DNA from: Oleiphilus messinensis
GTDB taxonomy: Bacteria > Pseudomonadota > Gammaproteobacteria > Pseudomonadales > Oleiphilaceae
Assembly (NCBI RefSeq): GCF_002162375.1
Contig: NZ_CP021425.1
Location: 2,477,501 to 2,541,500, forward strand
Direction of reading: 5' to 3'
Length of the DNA stretch: 64,000 nt
In this document: piece by piece, positions 40,148 through 48,142 of the stretch
Numbering within the stretch: the first letter of the stretch is position 1
Layout: every line of letters starts with the position of its first letter
Translations under genes and position numbers: made by a program
The notes under the pieces: model-generated
Told to the model about the DNA's origin: nothing
What the model saw: the letters and a program-made list of their open reading frames with translations, nothing else
The model's database searches: none

Positions 40148-41023
40148 GTGAGCGTGCCAAATCAATATCAAGTTTGGCATGCTTTCAATAAGATTGGGAA
40201 GGATTGGCTATCCATGATTTTAGTCTTGGCAGGTTCGATAATTGCTTTTTCCATGGTTCATGAGGCCACAGAAGTCACGCCATTTAAACCGGGCGAAGTT
40301 GTCCACGAAGTCACGCATCGCAAAGGTACCGACGAGCTTGCGTACGTACAGGTCAGGTCTAAAGTAGAACCTGCGGTTATGCAGAAATACAGGAATATTG
40401 TTCGACAGGCTTATGATTACAGCTGCGGGTCAGCAGCGTTGACTACAGTGTTGGAGCACTATTTGGGGCGTCGCTTTGAAGAACGCCAGGTTATGGAAGG
40501 GTTGCTCCATTATGGAGAGAGTGAGCGGATCGTTGAGCGACGAGGTTTCTCAATGCTCGATATGAAGCGGTTGGTAACAGCGTTAGGCTACCCCGCAGGG
40601 GGCTTTAGAGCTGAACTTGAGGATTTAATAGCCCTCGATCACCCAGCAATTGTTCCAATTCATTATGCTGGCTTCAAGCACTTTGTTGTTGTGCGGACGG
40701 TTAAGGATGGCCGGGTTTTCATCGCAGACCCTTCAATGGGGAACATTTCCTTTACGCTTGAAGGGTTCAAGCAGAAATGGGATCAAAATGTTCTATTCGT
40801 CGTATTTCCGGGGGACACCAAGCCCGTCGATGGTTTGGAGCTTCGGGAGGAGGATATGCGTTTTATTGATGATCAGACTTTATCCATGTTGGCCTTCCGT
40901 GAGTATCCTCAATTCACTATTCCGTTACAAAATCGTATTCAGAATGAGCTGGAGCGTCAGAAAGACAACGCGGACGGCTCGGTTAATAATACCCGTAAGC
41001 AATTGCATTATCACCGAAAGTAG
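40148..41023 (+). CDS. Membrane-anchored C39 peptidase-like protein (FapD-like)
   Basis: A 291-residue protein with one N-terminal hydrophobic segment (about 21-37) and a papain-like C39 domain at about 75-220, predicted periplasmic. The catalytic triad is visible: Cys93 in AYDYSCGSAALTT, His178 in GFKHFVVV and Asp194 in ADPSMGN. Short C39 domains without an ABC transporter occur in the Fap functional-amyloid operon (FapD), where the enzyme is needed for export through FapF. The next gene encodes a FapF-like barrel, which strengthens the comparison. The C-terminal 60 residues are outside the domain and unassigned. The start is a GTG at 40148 with a weak ribosome-binding site; an internal ATG near 40214 would cut the anchor. 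The substrate is unknown. Confidence 0.8.
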   Translation: MSVPNQYQVWHAFNKIGKDWLSMILVLAGSIIAFSMVHEATEVTPFKPGEVVHEVTHRKGTDELAYVQVRSKVEPAVMQKYRNIVRQAYDYSCGSAALTTVLEHYLGRRFEERQVMEGLLHYGESERIVERRGFSMLDMKRLVTALGYPAGGFRAELEDLIALDHPAIVPIHYAGFKHFVVVRTVKDGRVFIADPSMGNISFTLEGFKQKWDQNVLFVVFPGDTKPVDGLELREEDMRFIDDQTLSMLAFREYPQFTIPLQNRIQNELERQKDNADGSVNNTRKQLHYHRK

Positions 41024-41122
41024 CGATCTTGAAGTACTCAATTTTGGAGCCAATTGGCGGAATATAAATTTTCAGTCGGAAAGTCCTTTAGGATCCGAAT
41101 ATAAGTAAAAAAGGAAATCAGA

Positions 41123-42136
41123 ATGAATCGTTGGGTAGTACCGTGTATCGTCTTTTGTTCTTCAACCCTTGTCTTCACACCGACTTGGGCAGAAGAACCC
41201 ACCAGTGTTGACAAGGCTCGGGAAGCCTTGACCAAACAGGAGGGTGATACGGATTCCGCTCAGCAATTGGAAGAAGTTTTCCAGGCCGCTGAAAAGAACT
41301 ATTCGTTGATTAAGAAAGGGAACATATCATTATCCTTCTCTTCAGACTACAGCTACTTTGGTGATCAGCGATTAGATATCCAAATTGTAAACAGTTCGGT
41401 ACGCAACCTGAATATCGTACCATCCGCGACGCACACGTTCACTAACAGTTTCTCTGTCGATTATGGTCTGCTGAGTAATGTTACTGTGGGGGCCAGAATT
41501 CCGTTAGTCGTGAAATATGATACCCAGAAAGAAGTCGATACCATGAATATGGGGGACGTTTCACTCTCTCTGAAATGGCAGCCTTTGGAATATACACCGG
41601 GTAAAATCTCAAGCACGGTTTTTACTTCGCTGGGAACCAAAACAGGCGTGAGTCCCTATGAAATAGATACTAATAATGATTTATCGACTGGAAGCGGTAA
41701 TTATTCGCTTTCAACCGGTTTAAGTTTGTCCAAAGTACTTGATCCCGTTGTGGTGTATGGATCATCCTCTGTTTCCTACGGCATGCCGATTACCGGGTTG
41801 AATCAAGTTCGTGGTGGTCGTTTGCTTACCAAGGTCAGTCCTGGTTTTAGTGCCTCTTTTTCGGGTGGTTTTTCATACTCTCTCTCTTATGATATTTCAT
41901 TGAGTGCTTCAATTCAGATGTCTTACTCTGATGAAACAACACTGACTTTCTCTGATGGTACCCAGGCAGTATCCCAGGATCAGATTAGTAGTGTGATGAA
42001 TTTTTCTTTGGGAACTCGTGTCAGCGAGAAGACAATTGTGAACACCAATGTGGGCTTTGGTCTAACGGAAGATTCTCCGGATGTTATTCTCGGTTTTTCT
42101 CTCCCTATCAACATTGCGGGTTTGAAAGAGCAATAG
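41123..42136 (+). CDS. Outer-membrane beta-barrel with N-terminal helical segment (FapF-like)
   Basis: The protein has 337 residues. A signal peptide ends near residue 23 (TPTWA-EE); residues 27-64 are a charged, probably coiled-coil segment (QQLEEVFQAAEKNYSL); the remainder alternates polar and hydrophobic residues as in a porin-like barrel (for example GNISLSFSSDYSYFG, VTVGARIPLVVKY). FapF, the outer-membrane exporter of Pseudomonas amyloid, has the same order: signal, helical N-terminal region, then a 12-stranded barrel. It follows the C39 gene by about 100 bp with an AAGGAA site. The last residue is not aromatic. I regard FapF-likeness as probable but unproven; a generic OM transporter is the alternative. 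Confidence 0.68.
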   Translation: MNRWVVPCIVFCSSTLVFTPTWAEEPTSVDKAREALTKQEGDTDSAQQLEEVFQAAEKNYSLIKKGNISLSFSSDYSYFGDQRLDIQIVNSSVRNLNIVPSATHTFTNSFSVDYGLLSNVTVGARIPLVVKYDTQKEVDTMNMGDVSLSLKWQPLEYTPGKISSTVFTSLGTKTGVSPYEIDTNNDLSTGSGNYSLSTGLSLSKVLDPVVVYGSSSVSYGMPITGLNQVRGGRLLTKVSPGFSASFSGGFSYSLSYDISLSASIQMSYSDETTLTFSDGTQAVSQDQISSVMNFSLGTRVSEKTIVNTNVGFGLTEDSPDVILGFSLPINIAGLKEQ

Positions 42137-42178
42137 TGGATGCTGTTGGAGTCGGAGAACTCAAAAAGAGAGTTACTA

Positions 42179-43774
42179 ATGAGAATTATATTTAATAAGC
42201 TTGCTTTTATTGTCCTGGCATTGAGCTATAGCGTGATTGGTCACGGTCAGTTGACCCAGAACCTCGCAATTGATATGCAGGCGTTGTCCCTCGGGAACGC
42301 AGTAACTGCAGATCCAAATGGTTTGATGGCGATACATTATAATCCTGCGGGTCTAACCCATTACAAAGGACGCAATTTCCAGGTTAATTTGCTCAGCGCT
42401 TACATAGATATCGATGCAGATTTCATCGCCCCTCCCGGTTATGAGATTTTTGGTATAGATGGTGTTGAGAATGATCCGGTTGCAAATTCACACAGCCATG
42501 TAAACCGTCTTGCGATTTATGTTCCAGGGTTAGGGCTGCAAAAGCTGCCTCCTGGACCCGCGCTTGCACCTTCTACGGCATTTAGTGTGAATTCGCCTGG
42601 CTCAAAGTTGACGTTTGGTAATGCGTTTTACCTGCCGATGTTTGCCGGATTCTATCGAAAACCAACTGATCCGGGTAGATATCAGCCTTTGGCGGCGGCA
42701 CTTCAGCGTATTACCTATCTTTCCCCGACAGTTGCATATGAAGTCAATGATGAGTGGTCTGTCGGTCTGGGTGTGCACTTTTCTTATTTTGCACTCGCAG
42801 CGGAGCAATATATGCGCGCTCCCAACATGATGCTGGGGATGGCTGAGATTCTGCAGGATGCATTTAACTGTGAGAGTGGTGATGAACCACTTGCTCCGTT
42901 CATTACGCTCTGTGGTGGTAACGTCGGTCCTTTTGATGATATTGGTGTATTGTCATTGGAGTTGGATCAGTCTCTGTCACCTACCTATGCTGCAGGTGTC
43001 TTATGGGAGCCGAATGATTGGTTCCGTTGGGGGGCGAGTTACACCAGTGATGCAGATATGCATCTGAACGGGACTTATGAGTTAAATTACACAGAAGACT
43101 TCTCGGGTTTTTGGCGGCGTTTTAATGGTTCGATTATCGGATCTATCACGTCTGCAATTTTAAGCTTACCATCCGGCGCGCCTCGGGAGGCGGGTAACGT
43201 AACCATGAAACTTACGTATCCGCAGCATTTTCAAACGGGCATCAGTGTGAAGGTTCACCCTTTGTTAACCGTTAATATTGATGTTGGCTGGACTGATTAT
43301 AAAAAGTGGGATGCCTTTAACTTCCAGTTTGATCGAAATCTCGAATTTCTCGGCGCTGCACGAATCCTTTCTCCGCAAAATGCGACTTCTAATACGTTGA
43401 GCCTGCCGCAAGGTATGGTTGATGTTTGGAATTGGGCATTTGGGTTTGAGTTGCATGCATCAAGTCGTCTGGACTTGCGCGCTGGTGTTGAAATTCGTGA
43501 CTCGGTTATACCAAATGATCAGCGCAACCTGATGGCCCCTTTTGGTGGTGCCAACTTGTATAGTGTTGGTATGGGCTACCGCTGGTCCAGGGATGCCGAT
43601 ATCAGCATGTCGCTAAGTTACATTCACTCAGTTGAGAATATCCCTGCAGATACAAGTTGTAATATCAACTGCGACGCGATCGATAATATTGTTTACAACC
43701 CTTATGCTGGCCTGGATGTTAAAACTTCTCTCAGAGCGGTTTTGGCTGGTTTAACCTTCCGTACCCGGTTCTAA
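42179..43774 (+). CDS. OmpP1/FadL-family outer-membrane protein
   Basis: A 531-residue outer-membrane protein with a signal peptide (MRIIFNKLAFIVLALSYSVIGHG) and the FadL-type N-terminus (AIDMQALSLGNAVTADPNGLMAIHYNPAGLT), where mature FadL proteins carry the NPAG turn. Many amphipathic strands follow, and it ends TFRTRF with the terminal phenylalanine expected for BAM-dependent insertion. It contains an unusual cysteine pair region (NCESGDEP...LCGG and SCNINCDA) that could form disulfides. The ATG at 42179 with AAGAGAG is preferred to one at 42140. FadL relatives import long-chain fatty acids or other hydrophobic compounds; the ligand here is unknown. Confidence 0.82.
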   Translation: MRIIFNKLAFIVLALSYSVIGHGQLTQNLAIDMQALSLGNAVTADPNGLMAIHYNPAGLTHYKGRNFQVNLLSAYIDIDADFIAPPGYEIFGIDGVENDPVANSHSHVNRLAIYVPGLGLQKLPPGPALAPSTAFSVNSPGSKLTFGNAFYLPMFAGFYRKPTDPGRYQPLAAALQRITYLSPTVAYEVNDEWSVGLGVHFSYFALAAEQYMRAPNMMLGMAEILQDAFNCESGDEPLAPFITLCGGNVGPFDDIGVLSLELDQSLSPTYAAGVLWEPNDWFRWGASYTSDADMHLNGTYELNYTEDFSGFWRRFNGSIIGSITSAILSLPSGAPREAGNVTMKLTYPQHFQTGISVKVHPLLTVNIDVGWTDYKKWDAFNFQFDRNLEFLGAARILSPQNATSNTLSLPQGMVDVWNWAFGFELHASSRLDLRAGVEIRDSVIPNDQRNLMAPFGGANLYSVGMGYRWSRDADISMSLSYIHSVENIPADTSCNINCDAIDNIVYNPYAGLDVKTSLRAVLAGLTFRTRF

Positions 43775-43836
43775 GTTCGCTTTATCTGGGCTAAAATCGG
43801 GTTTATTAGCATAGGTAGTAGGTACTCACTTCCCAT

Positions 43837-43864
43837 AAGGTATTCCGCGAGGAGTACCTTTTTT
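43837..43864 (+). terminator. Terminator/attenuator before the MalM-like gene
   Basis: AAGGTATTCC (43837-43846) pairs with GGAGTACCTT (43851-43860) with a GCGA tetraloop and a T-run that ends 19 bp before the next ATG. A second upstream segment, AGGTACTC (43820-43827), can compete for the same right arm. Confidence 0.75.
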
Positions 43865-43882
43865 CTCTTCCAGGATAGGCTA

Positions 43883-45016
43883 ATGCGATTTTTAATTTTA
43901 ATCATGTTGTCCGTGTCTTTGCCTGTTAATGCTGCTGAAAAATACCGGACGTGGATTGATAGTGATGGTAATGTTCAAATGCAAAAAATACAGGAAGAGC
44001 GCAATCCATTCTTGCCTGAAGGTGTGACCTTTGAACCCGAAGATGTGGTTCGTAAAAATAACAATCAGGCGGCCACAGGAAAGTCGGATGCGGAGGTGAA
44101 CTCTGGGGAGAGTGCTCGCACTCCTTCTGCAGATCCAGTGAAGAGCGATACAATAGTGAATAAACCGCTCCCCGGTCTGGCTAATCCTGAGAATACTTCT
44201 TCTGGCGACGCCCCTCGGATTCGATCTGATCTGGATATTACGGTTGTTGATGAAAGTGAGTTTGTGGATGGTGACGAGCTTGCGCGACGTGGCTATATTC
44301 GTGATGAAAATGAAGTGCCCACTTATGTTTGGCGTGATGCAGAAGGGCGTTTGCAGAATTCTCCGTATGTTCCCAACCCTGATCAGAAACAATCAAATGG
44401 TAGCCAGGCCTCAGTGAGTGAAGAGTTAGTCACACCTGCTATCCAATACTTTGTCGTTCCTGGTTACGATGCTGTGGTCGCTCAAGGCGCTAGCCATTTT
44501 TCGCCAGACATGCTTAAGGTTGGCGATTTTGTCACTTTCCAAAAGCAGTGTTGTGAGTCTCTGGACAAGGAGTATATTCAATCGCTTTCGTCAGAACGGG
44601 AAATTTTGGTCGAGATTGATGATCGCTCAAATGATTTTAATTTTCCCAGTGGTCAGAGTCGTTATGAACTGGTGAAAATAGACGAAGCTGGATTAAATAC
44701 AAATCCGCTCGTTCGCATGCGTACGTTTGATCAAAAGGGGCTATTCTACCCTACCATAATAATGTTAGGTCGAAGCTTTGAACCACTTAGGATGATTGTT
44801 TACCCTAAGCTGGATTATCACCCCGAAACCTGGAATCGTTACGGTTATATGGAGAGTTTATTCAAAGTTAATTATATGAATGGCGAGAAGTATATCCTGG
44901 TGTTTTCCCGTCGGAATGAACAGATCTATAATGAGGCCGTTCCTGATAAAAAAGGTCGTCAGAAACAATTGGCATTGACGGATCAAGGCGAATTTGAATT
45001 CAAGCTTTTGAAATGA
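43883..45016 (+). CDS. Periplasmic protein with DUF4124-like segments and MalM-like C-terminus
   Basis: A 377-residue exported protein: signal peptide MRFLILIMLSVSLPVNAAEK, then a DUF4124-like motif (YRTWIDSDGNVQ), a low-complexity linker (about 60-115), a second similar motif (VPTYVWRDAEGRLQNSPYVP) and a C-terminal domain from about 185 with features of the MalM family (NFPSGQSRYELVKI, PTIIMLGRSFEPLRMI, KYILVFSRR). MalM itself is a periplasmic protein of unclear function in the maltose operon. There is no maltose gene nearby. It is the last gene of the envelope cluster, behind an attenuator, and its 3' end overlaps the opposite-strand DnaJ-related gene by 34 bp. Confidence 0.7.
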   Translation: MRFLILIMLSVSLPVNAAEKYRTWIDSDGNVQMQKIQEERNPFLPEGVTFEPEDVVRKNNNQAATGKSDAEVNSGESARTPSADPVKSDTIVNKPLPGLANPENTSSGDAPRIRSDLDITVVDESEFVDGDELARRGYIRDENEVPTYVWRDAEGRLQNSPYVPNPDQKQSNGSQASVSEELVTPAIQYFVVPGYDAVVAQGASHFSPDMLKVGDFVTFQKQCCESLDKEYIQSLSSEREILVEIDDRSNDFNFPSGQSRYELVKIDEAGLNTNPLVRMRTFDQKGLFYPTIIMLGRSFEPLRMIVYPKLDYHPETWNRYGYMESLFKVNYMNGEKYILVFSRRNEQIYNEAVPDKKGRQKQLALTDQGEFEFKLLK

Positions 45017-45633
45017 ACTCTGAGTACTTGCATCGCTTCATTCAATTTCTGAGACTGTTTTAGAGAGCCACCCCGATCAGGGTGGTGTTCCATTGCCATT
45101 TGTTTATATGTTCTCTTAATGACTTTATAGCCTTTCTCGTTGTACTGAATATCCTTGGGGTTCAAGCCAAGGGTCTCCAGTGCTGCAACAATGTGGTCAC
45201 TACGAATGACCCTGCGCCAAAATGACTGGAGCATTTCATCCAGATCTTCCTCTGTTGTCCTGTATAAATTATCGGTATCCAGATAGAACTGTCGCAGCGG
45301 TATGTTTTCCAATTCTTGCGAGAGTTCATTGTTGTGCTTTTTGCAATCGTGAGGTCTTAAATGGATTTGCAAGGGCGAAATGATGAGAGTCGTTGATGCC
45401 ATCGAATCAGAAAGCTCCCTTTGCCAGCAATAAAGCTTGTGGAACAGGGCGAAATGAATCGGGAAGAGTGCGCCTGGGGACTTAAAGTTGAGAAGTTCCG
45501 GGAAAGGGTACTTCTCCTTATCGATATCTTTCAGGATTTCGAACTCAGAAATACCGCAGGGGGCTGACTGTATTTTTTTTTGGATGCTGCTCCATAAAAC
45601 TTGGGGCATTATCTCGTCAATAAGCTTAAACAT
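44983..45633 (-). CDS. DnaJ-related protein with C-terminal J-domain
   Basis: A 216-residue protein with an N-terminal DNAJ-related region (PCGISEFEILKDIDKEKYPFP, LFPIHFALFHKLY, LRQFYLDTDNL) and a C-terminal J-domain with the intact HPD motif at 184-186 (AMEHHPDRGG). The family is common in gammaproteobacteria; its Hsp70 partner and client are unknown. It is convergent with the MalM-like gene and the 3' ends overlap by 34 bp. Confidence 0.85.
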   Translation of the reverse strand: MFKLIDEIMPQVLWSSIQKKIQSAPCGISEFEILKDIDKEKYPFPELLNFKSPGALFPIHFALFHKLYCWQRELSDSMASTTLIISPLQIHLRPHDCKKHNNELSQELENIPLRQFYLDTDNLYRTTEEDLDEMLQSFWRRVIRSDHIVAALETLGLNPKDIQYNEKGYKVIKRTYKQMAMEHHPDRGGSLKQSQKLNEAMQVLRVHFKSLNSNSP

Positions 45634-45728
45634 GTCGCAAGCGTGGCATTAAATAAGTGTGAGATCAAGTGTGAGTAACCTAGGCTTGAATTTATCTGCC
45701 AGCTGCCAATTTTTGATACTTGTCTAAG

Positions 45729-45757
45729 AAAAGCAAAAGCAAAAGCAAAAGCAAAAG
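45729..45757. repeat. Hexanucleotide tandem repeat AAAAGC
   Basis: Four full AAAAGC units plus a partial one lie in the 200-bp spacer between the DnaJ-related and TetR genes, 95 bp upstream of the DnaJ-related start. It is non-coding. Copy-number change could alter promoter spacing; this is speculative. Confidence 0.9.
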
Positions 45758-45834
45758 TAGAAAAAGTGGTTCATTGAATCATGCAAACCACTTTAACTAC
45801 AGTAAGGCCGGAACGGCGTTAGTGCCTGGGAAAA

Positions 45835-46440
45835 CTAGCTGTTATCTGGCAAGGCACTGACTCCGCCTAAAAACAGCTTTGTGGCGAAGTGGGCTGCCTG
45901 TTTAGGTTCGCCTCCTCGATCAGCGAGCCTGAAGCCGAGCTCATAGCCAACACCATTGAAGGATGCCGAAATATAGTCAACATTGATGTCAGGTAGCTGG
46001 CCATCAGCAATAGCGTTTTTGATGTCATTTTCAAATGTTTCAAGCGCTTTGCCAAATATGCCGCTGGAGTAGATCTCCTGAACGATCTTGTCGTTTGCAT
46101 GCACTAGCTTGTAGACCTCGGGGTCTTCTTCGATAGTGGTAAAAATAGCGAGATAAGCACTGTTAATTCGAGACTCCAGCTCAGGAGCTGTACCTCTCAA
46201 GTTAGCCAGATGCTCATTAAGCCTACCCATATAGTCATCGATTAAGGCAGAAAATATGGATCTTTTGTCTGGAAAGTAATTGTAAAAGGTTCCAGAGGCT
46301 AAACCGGTTCTACGGATAATGTCCCGCACGGTCACCTTGTCGAAACCGGCTTCGCTGAAACACTCCCGGGCAGCAGTCATAATCGCTCTTTGATTATTTT
46401 GCCTGTTTAACTCTCTTTTCCCTAATTTTGCGGTATTCAT
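45835..46440 (-). CDS. TetR-family transcriptional regulator
   Basis: A 201-residue one-component regulator. The N-terminal helix-turn-helix is clear (AARECFSEAGFDKVTVRDIIRRTGLASGTFYNYF in outline, residues about 23-56). The C-terminal ligand domain is not assigned; an approach to AcrR-type or fatty-acid regulators is possible. It is divergent from ttcA, but ttcA is a housekeeping gene, so its target may be itself or elsewhere. Confidence 0.88.
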   Translation of the reverse strand: MNTAKLGKRELNRQNNQRAIMTAARECFSEAGFDKVTVRDIIRRTGLASGTFYNYFPDKRSIFSALIDDYMGRLNEHLANLRGTAPELESRINSAYLAIFTTIEEDPEVYKLVHANDKIVQEIYSSGIFGKALETFENDIKNAIADGQLPDINVDYISASFNGVGYELGFRLADRGGEPKQAAHFATKLFLGGVSALPDNS

Positions 46441-46611
46441 GACGTGTCCTTACTGTCTTCCATCTTCATCCACTATTATAGCCAGTTTGTTGATAAATAA
46501 CGAATAGTGAACGCGGAAATAGTTCAATATTTTCAGAAACATGACAATCCATTGGTGAGCTTTTTCCTGAGATTGTTTATAATTGCCGTTTTTTCACACA
46601 GTGTGGTAACT

Positions 46612-47460
46612 ATGGAATTGCTTTCCGAGCCAAAGGGTAAAGATCGAGTCGAAGTGAATAAGCTGCAGAAACTGCTCCGTAGAGAAGTTGGCAGGGCGAT
46701 AGCTGATTTCAAGATGATAGAAGAAGGCGATCGGGTGATGTGTTGTCTCAGTGGTGGCAAGGACTCTTACACCATGCTTGAGATTCTCTCCAATTTGAAG
46801 GCTCACGCACCTATACATTTTGAGTTGTTTGCGGTGAATCTGGATCAGAAGCAACCCGGTTTTCCGGAACACGTTTTGCCTGAGTACCTGGCGAGCATCG
46901 GTGTTGAGTATTATGTTATAGAGCGCGATACCTATAGCATCGTTAAGGATAAGGTTCCTGAAGGCAAAACCACTTGCGGTCTTTGTTCGCGGTTACGCCG
47001 TGGTATTTTGTACGATGTGGCTCAAGATAAAGGTGCTACGAAAATTGCTTTGGGACACCATCGCGATGACATTCTGGAAACTTTGTTCCTTAATATGTTT
47101 CACGGTGGAAAAATGAAGGCGATGCCCCCAAAATTGAAGAGTGACGATGGTCGAAATGTCTTGATTCGTCCTTTGGCATATTGCCGTGAAAAGGATATCG
47201 AGCGATTCGCGAAATACAAACAGTATCCAATTATTCCCTGTAATTTGTGTGGTTCCCAAGAAAATCTTCAGCGTAAGATGATCAAGGACATGTTCCAGGA
47301 TTGGGATCGACGTTATCCCGGGCGTCTCGAAAATATGTTCCGGTCAATGCAGAATGTGGTTCCTTCTCATATGGCGGATATCAATTTATTTGATTTCGAG
47401 AGCCTTGCACCCGCTGAGCCAATTGAAGCATTTGAAAAGCTGGATGTGATTAATCTGTAA
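46612..47460 (+). CDS. ttcA: tRNA 2-thiocytidine(32) synthetase TtcA
   Basis: A PP-loop ATPase with an Fe-S cluster that thiolates cytidine 32 of some tRNAs. The PP-loop is SGGKDS (47-52) and the cluster cysteines are Cys122 and Cys125 (TCGLC) with Cys210 or Cys213 (PCNLC). Starting at ATG 46612 gives 282 residues and the usual N-terminus ([25 protein letters not shown]); the frame is open 35 codons further upstream, but those residues are hydrophobic and not conserved. TtcA is often FNR-linked in other genomes. Confidence 0.94.
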   Translation: MELLSEPKGKDRVEVNKLQKLLRREVGRAIADFKMIEEGDRVMCCLSGGKDSYTMLEILSNLKAHAPIHFELFAVNLDQKQPGFPEHVLPEYLASIGVEYYVIERDTYSIVKDKVPEGKTTCGLCSRLRRGILYDVAQDKGATKIALGHHRDDILETLFLNMFHGGKMKAMPPKLKSDDGRNVLIRPLAYCREKDIERFAKYKQYPIIPCNLCGSQENLQRKMIKDMFQDWDRRYPGRLENMFRSMQNVVPSHMADINLFDFESLAPAEPIEAFEKLDVINL

Positions 47461-47470
47461 TTTGCTGCAT

Positions 47471-48016
47471 TCATTCCAGGGTGATTAATGAATAATAGGG
47501 GATTTCGAGTTGTTGAATTCGCTTCGCCCCATCTTCTCCATAATTCACGATGCTCGCAAAATCTGTCACTTCGGCTTTATTTCGGGTTATGAGCGCCGAC
47601 GCGACCCGCAGTGTTTCACCGCTGTATACGAGATCATCAAATAGCAATACCCGGCTTTCCTCGGGTATTGCACCCTCAGGTAGTGATAACGTGCGTTGTT
47701 CTCGAACCTGTTCATGAAACCAACGACCGGGTTTATCGAATGCCAAGCCGGGACTGAAATTGTTCTTCCGGATGATAACAAGAGGTATGGCTAAGCTATA
47801 GGCGATCAGTGATGCTACGGGTAAGCCGCTGGTTTCAATGCTGACAATATGAGTATGTTGCTGGTTCAGAAATTGTTGCGTCAGGGTATCCGCAACCATA
47901 TGCATGGCCTGGGGAGAGCCATAAATTGGGCTAAGGTCAATGTATATTTTACCCTTTTCAGGCCAGTGGTGATGAAGTTTAATCAGTGAGCGTATGAGGT
48001 ATTCATCGGTAATCAT
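47471..48016 (-). CDS. Phosphoribosyltransferase-domain protein
   Basis: A 181-residue type I PRTase-fold protein. The PRPP-binding motif is VLLFDDLVYSGETL (about 123-136) and the substrate loop region is VSIETSGLPVASLIAYSL. It resembles orotate or adenine phosphoribosyltransferases but does not match PyrE or Apt closely enough to name. It is convergent with ttcA with only 10 bp between stops and lies downstream of hemN on the same strand. Confidence 0.75.
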   Translation of the reverse strand: MITDEYLIRSLIKLHHHWPEKGKIYIDLSPIYGSPQAMHMVADTLTQQFLNQQHTHIVSIETSGLPVASLIAYSLAIPLVIIRKNNFSPGLAFDKPGRWFHEQVREQRTLSLPEGAIPEESRVLLFDDLVYSGETLRVASALITRNKAEVTDFASIVNYGEDGAKRIQQLEIPYYSLITLE

Positions 48017-48106
48017 CCTTCACCTGCCTTCGCGCAATTTTTGCTGTCTATCGGAGTCTTCATCTTAACGATAGTACAAAATATAGGCGATTTACAGCTT
48101 TACGTC

Positions 48107-48130
48107 CCCTCTGAGATTACCCTCAGAGGG
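48107..48130 (-). terminator. GC-rich hairpin after hemN
   Basis: CCCTCTGAG (48107-48115) and CTCAGAGGG (48122-48130) form a perfect 9-bp stem with a 6-nt loop, 12 bp past the hemN stop. There is no U-tract, so termination would be weak or Rho-assisted. Confidence 0.5.
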
Positions 48131-48142
48131 CAGAGTCTGAAC

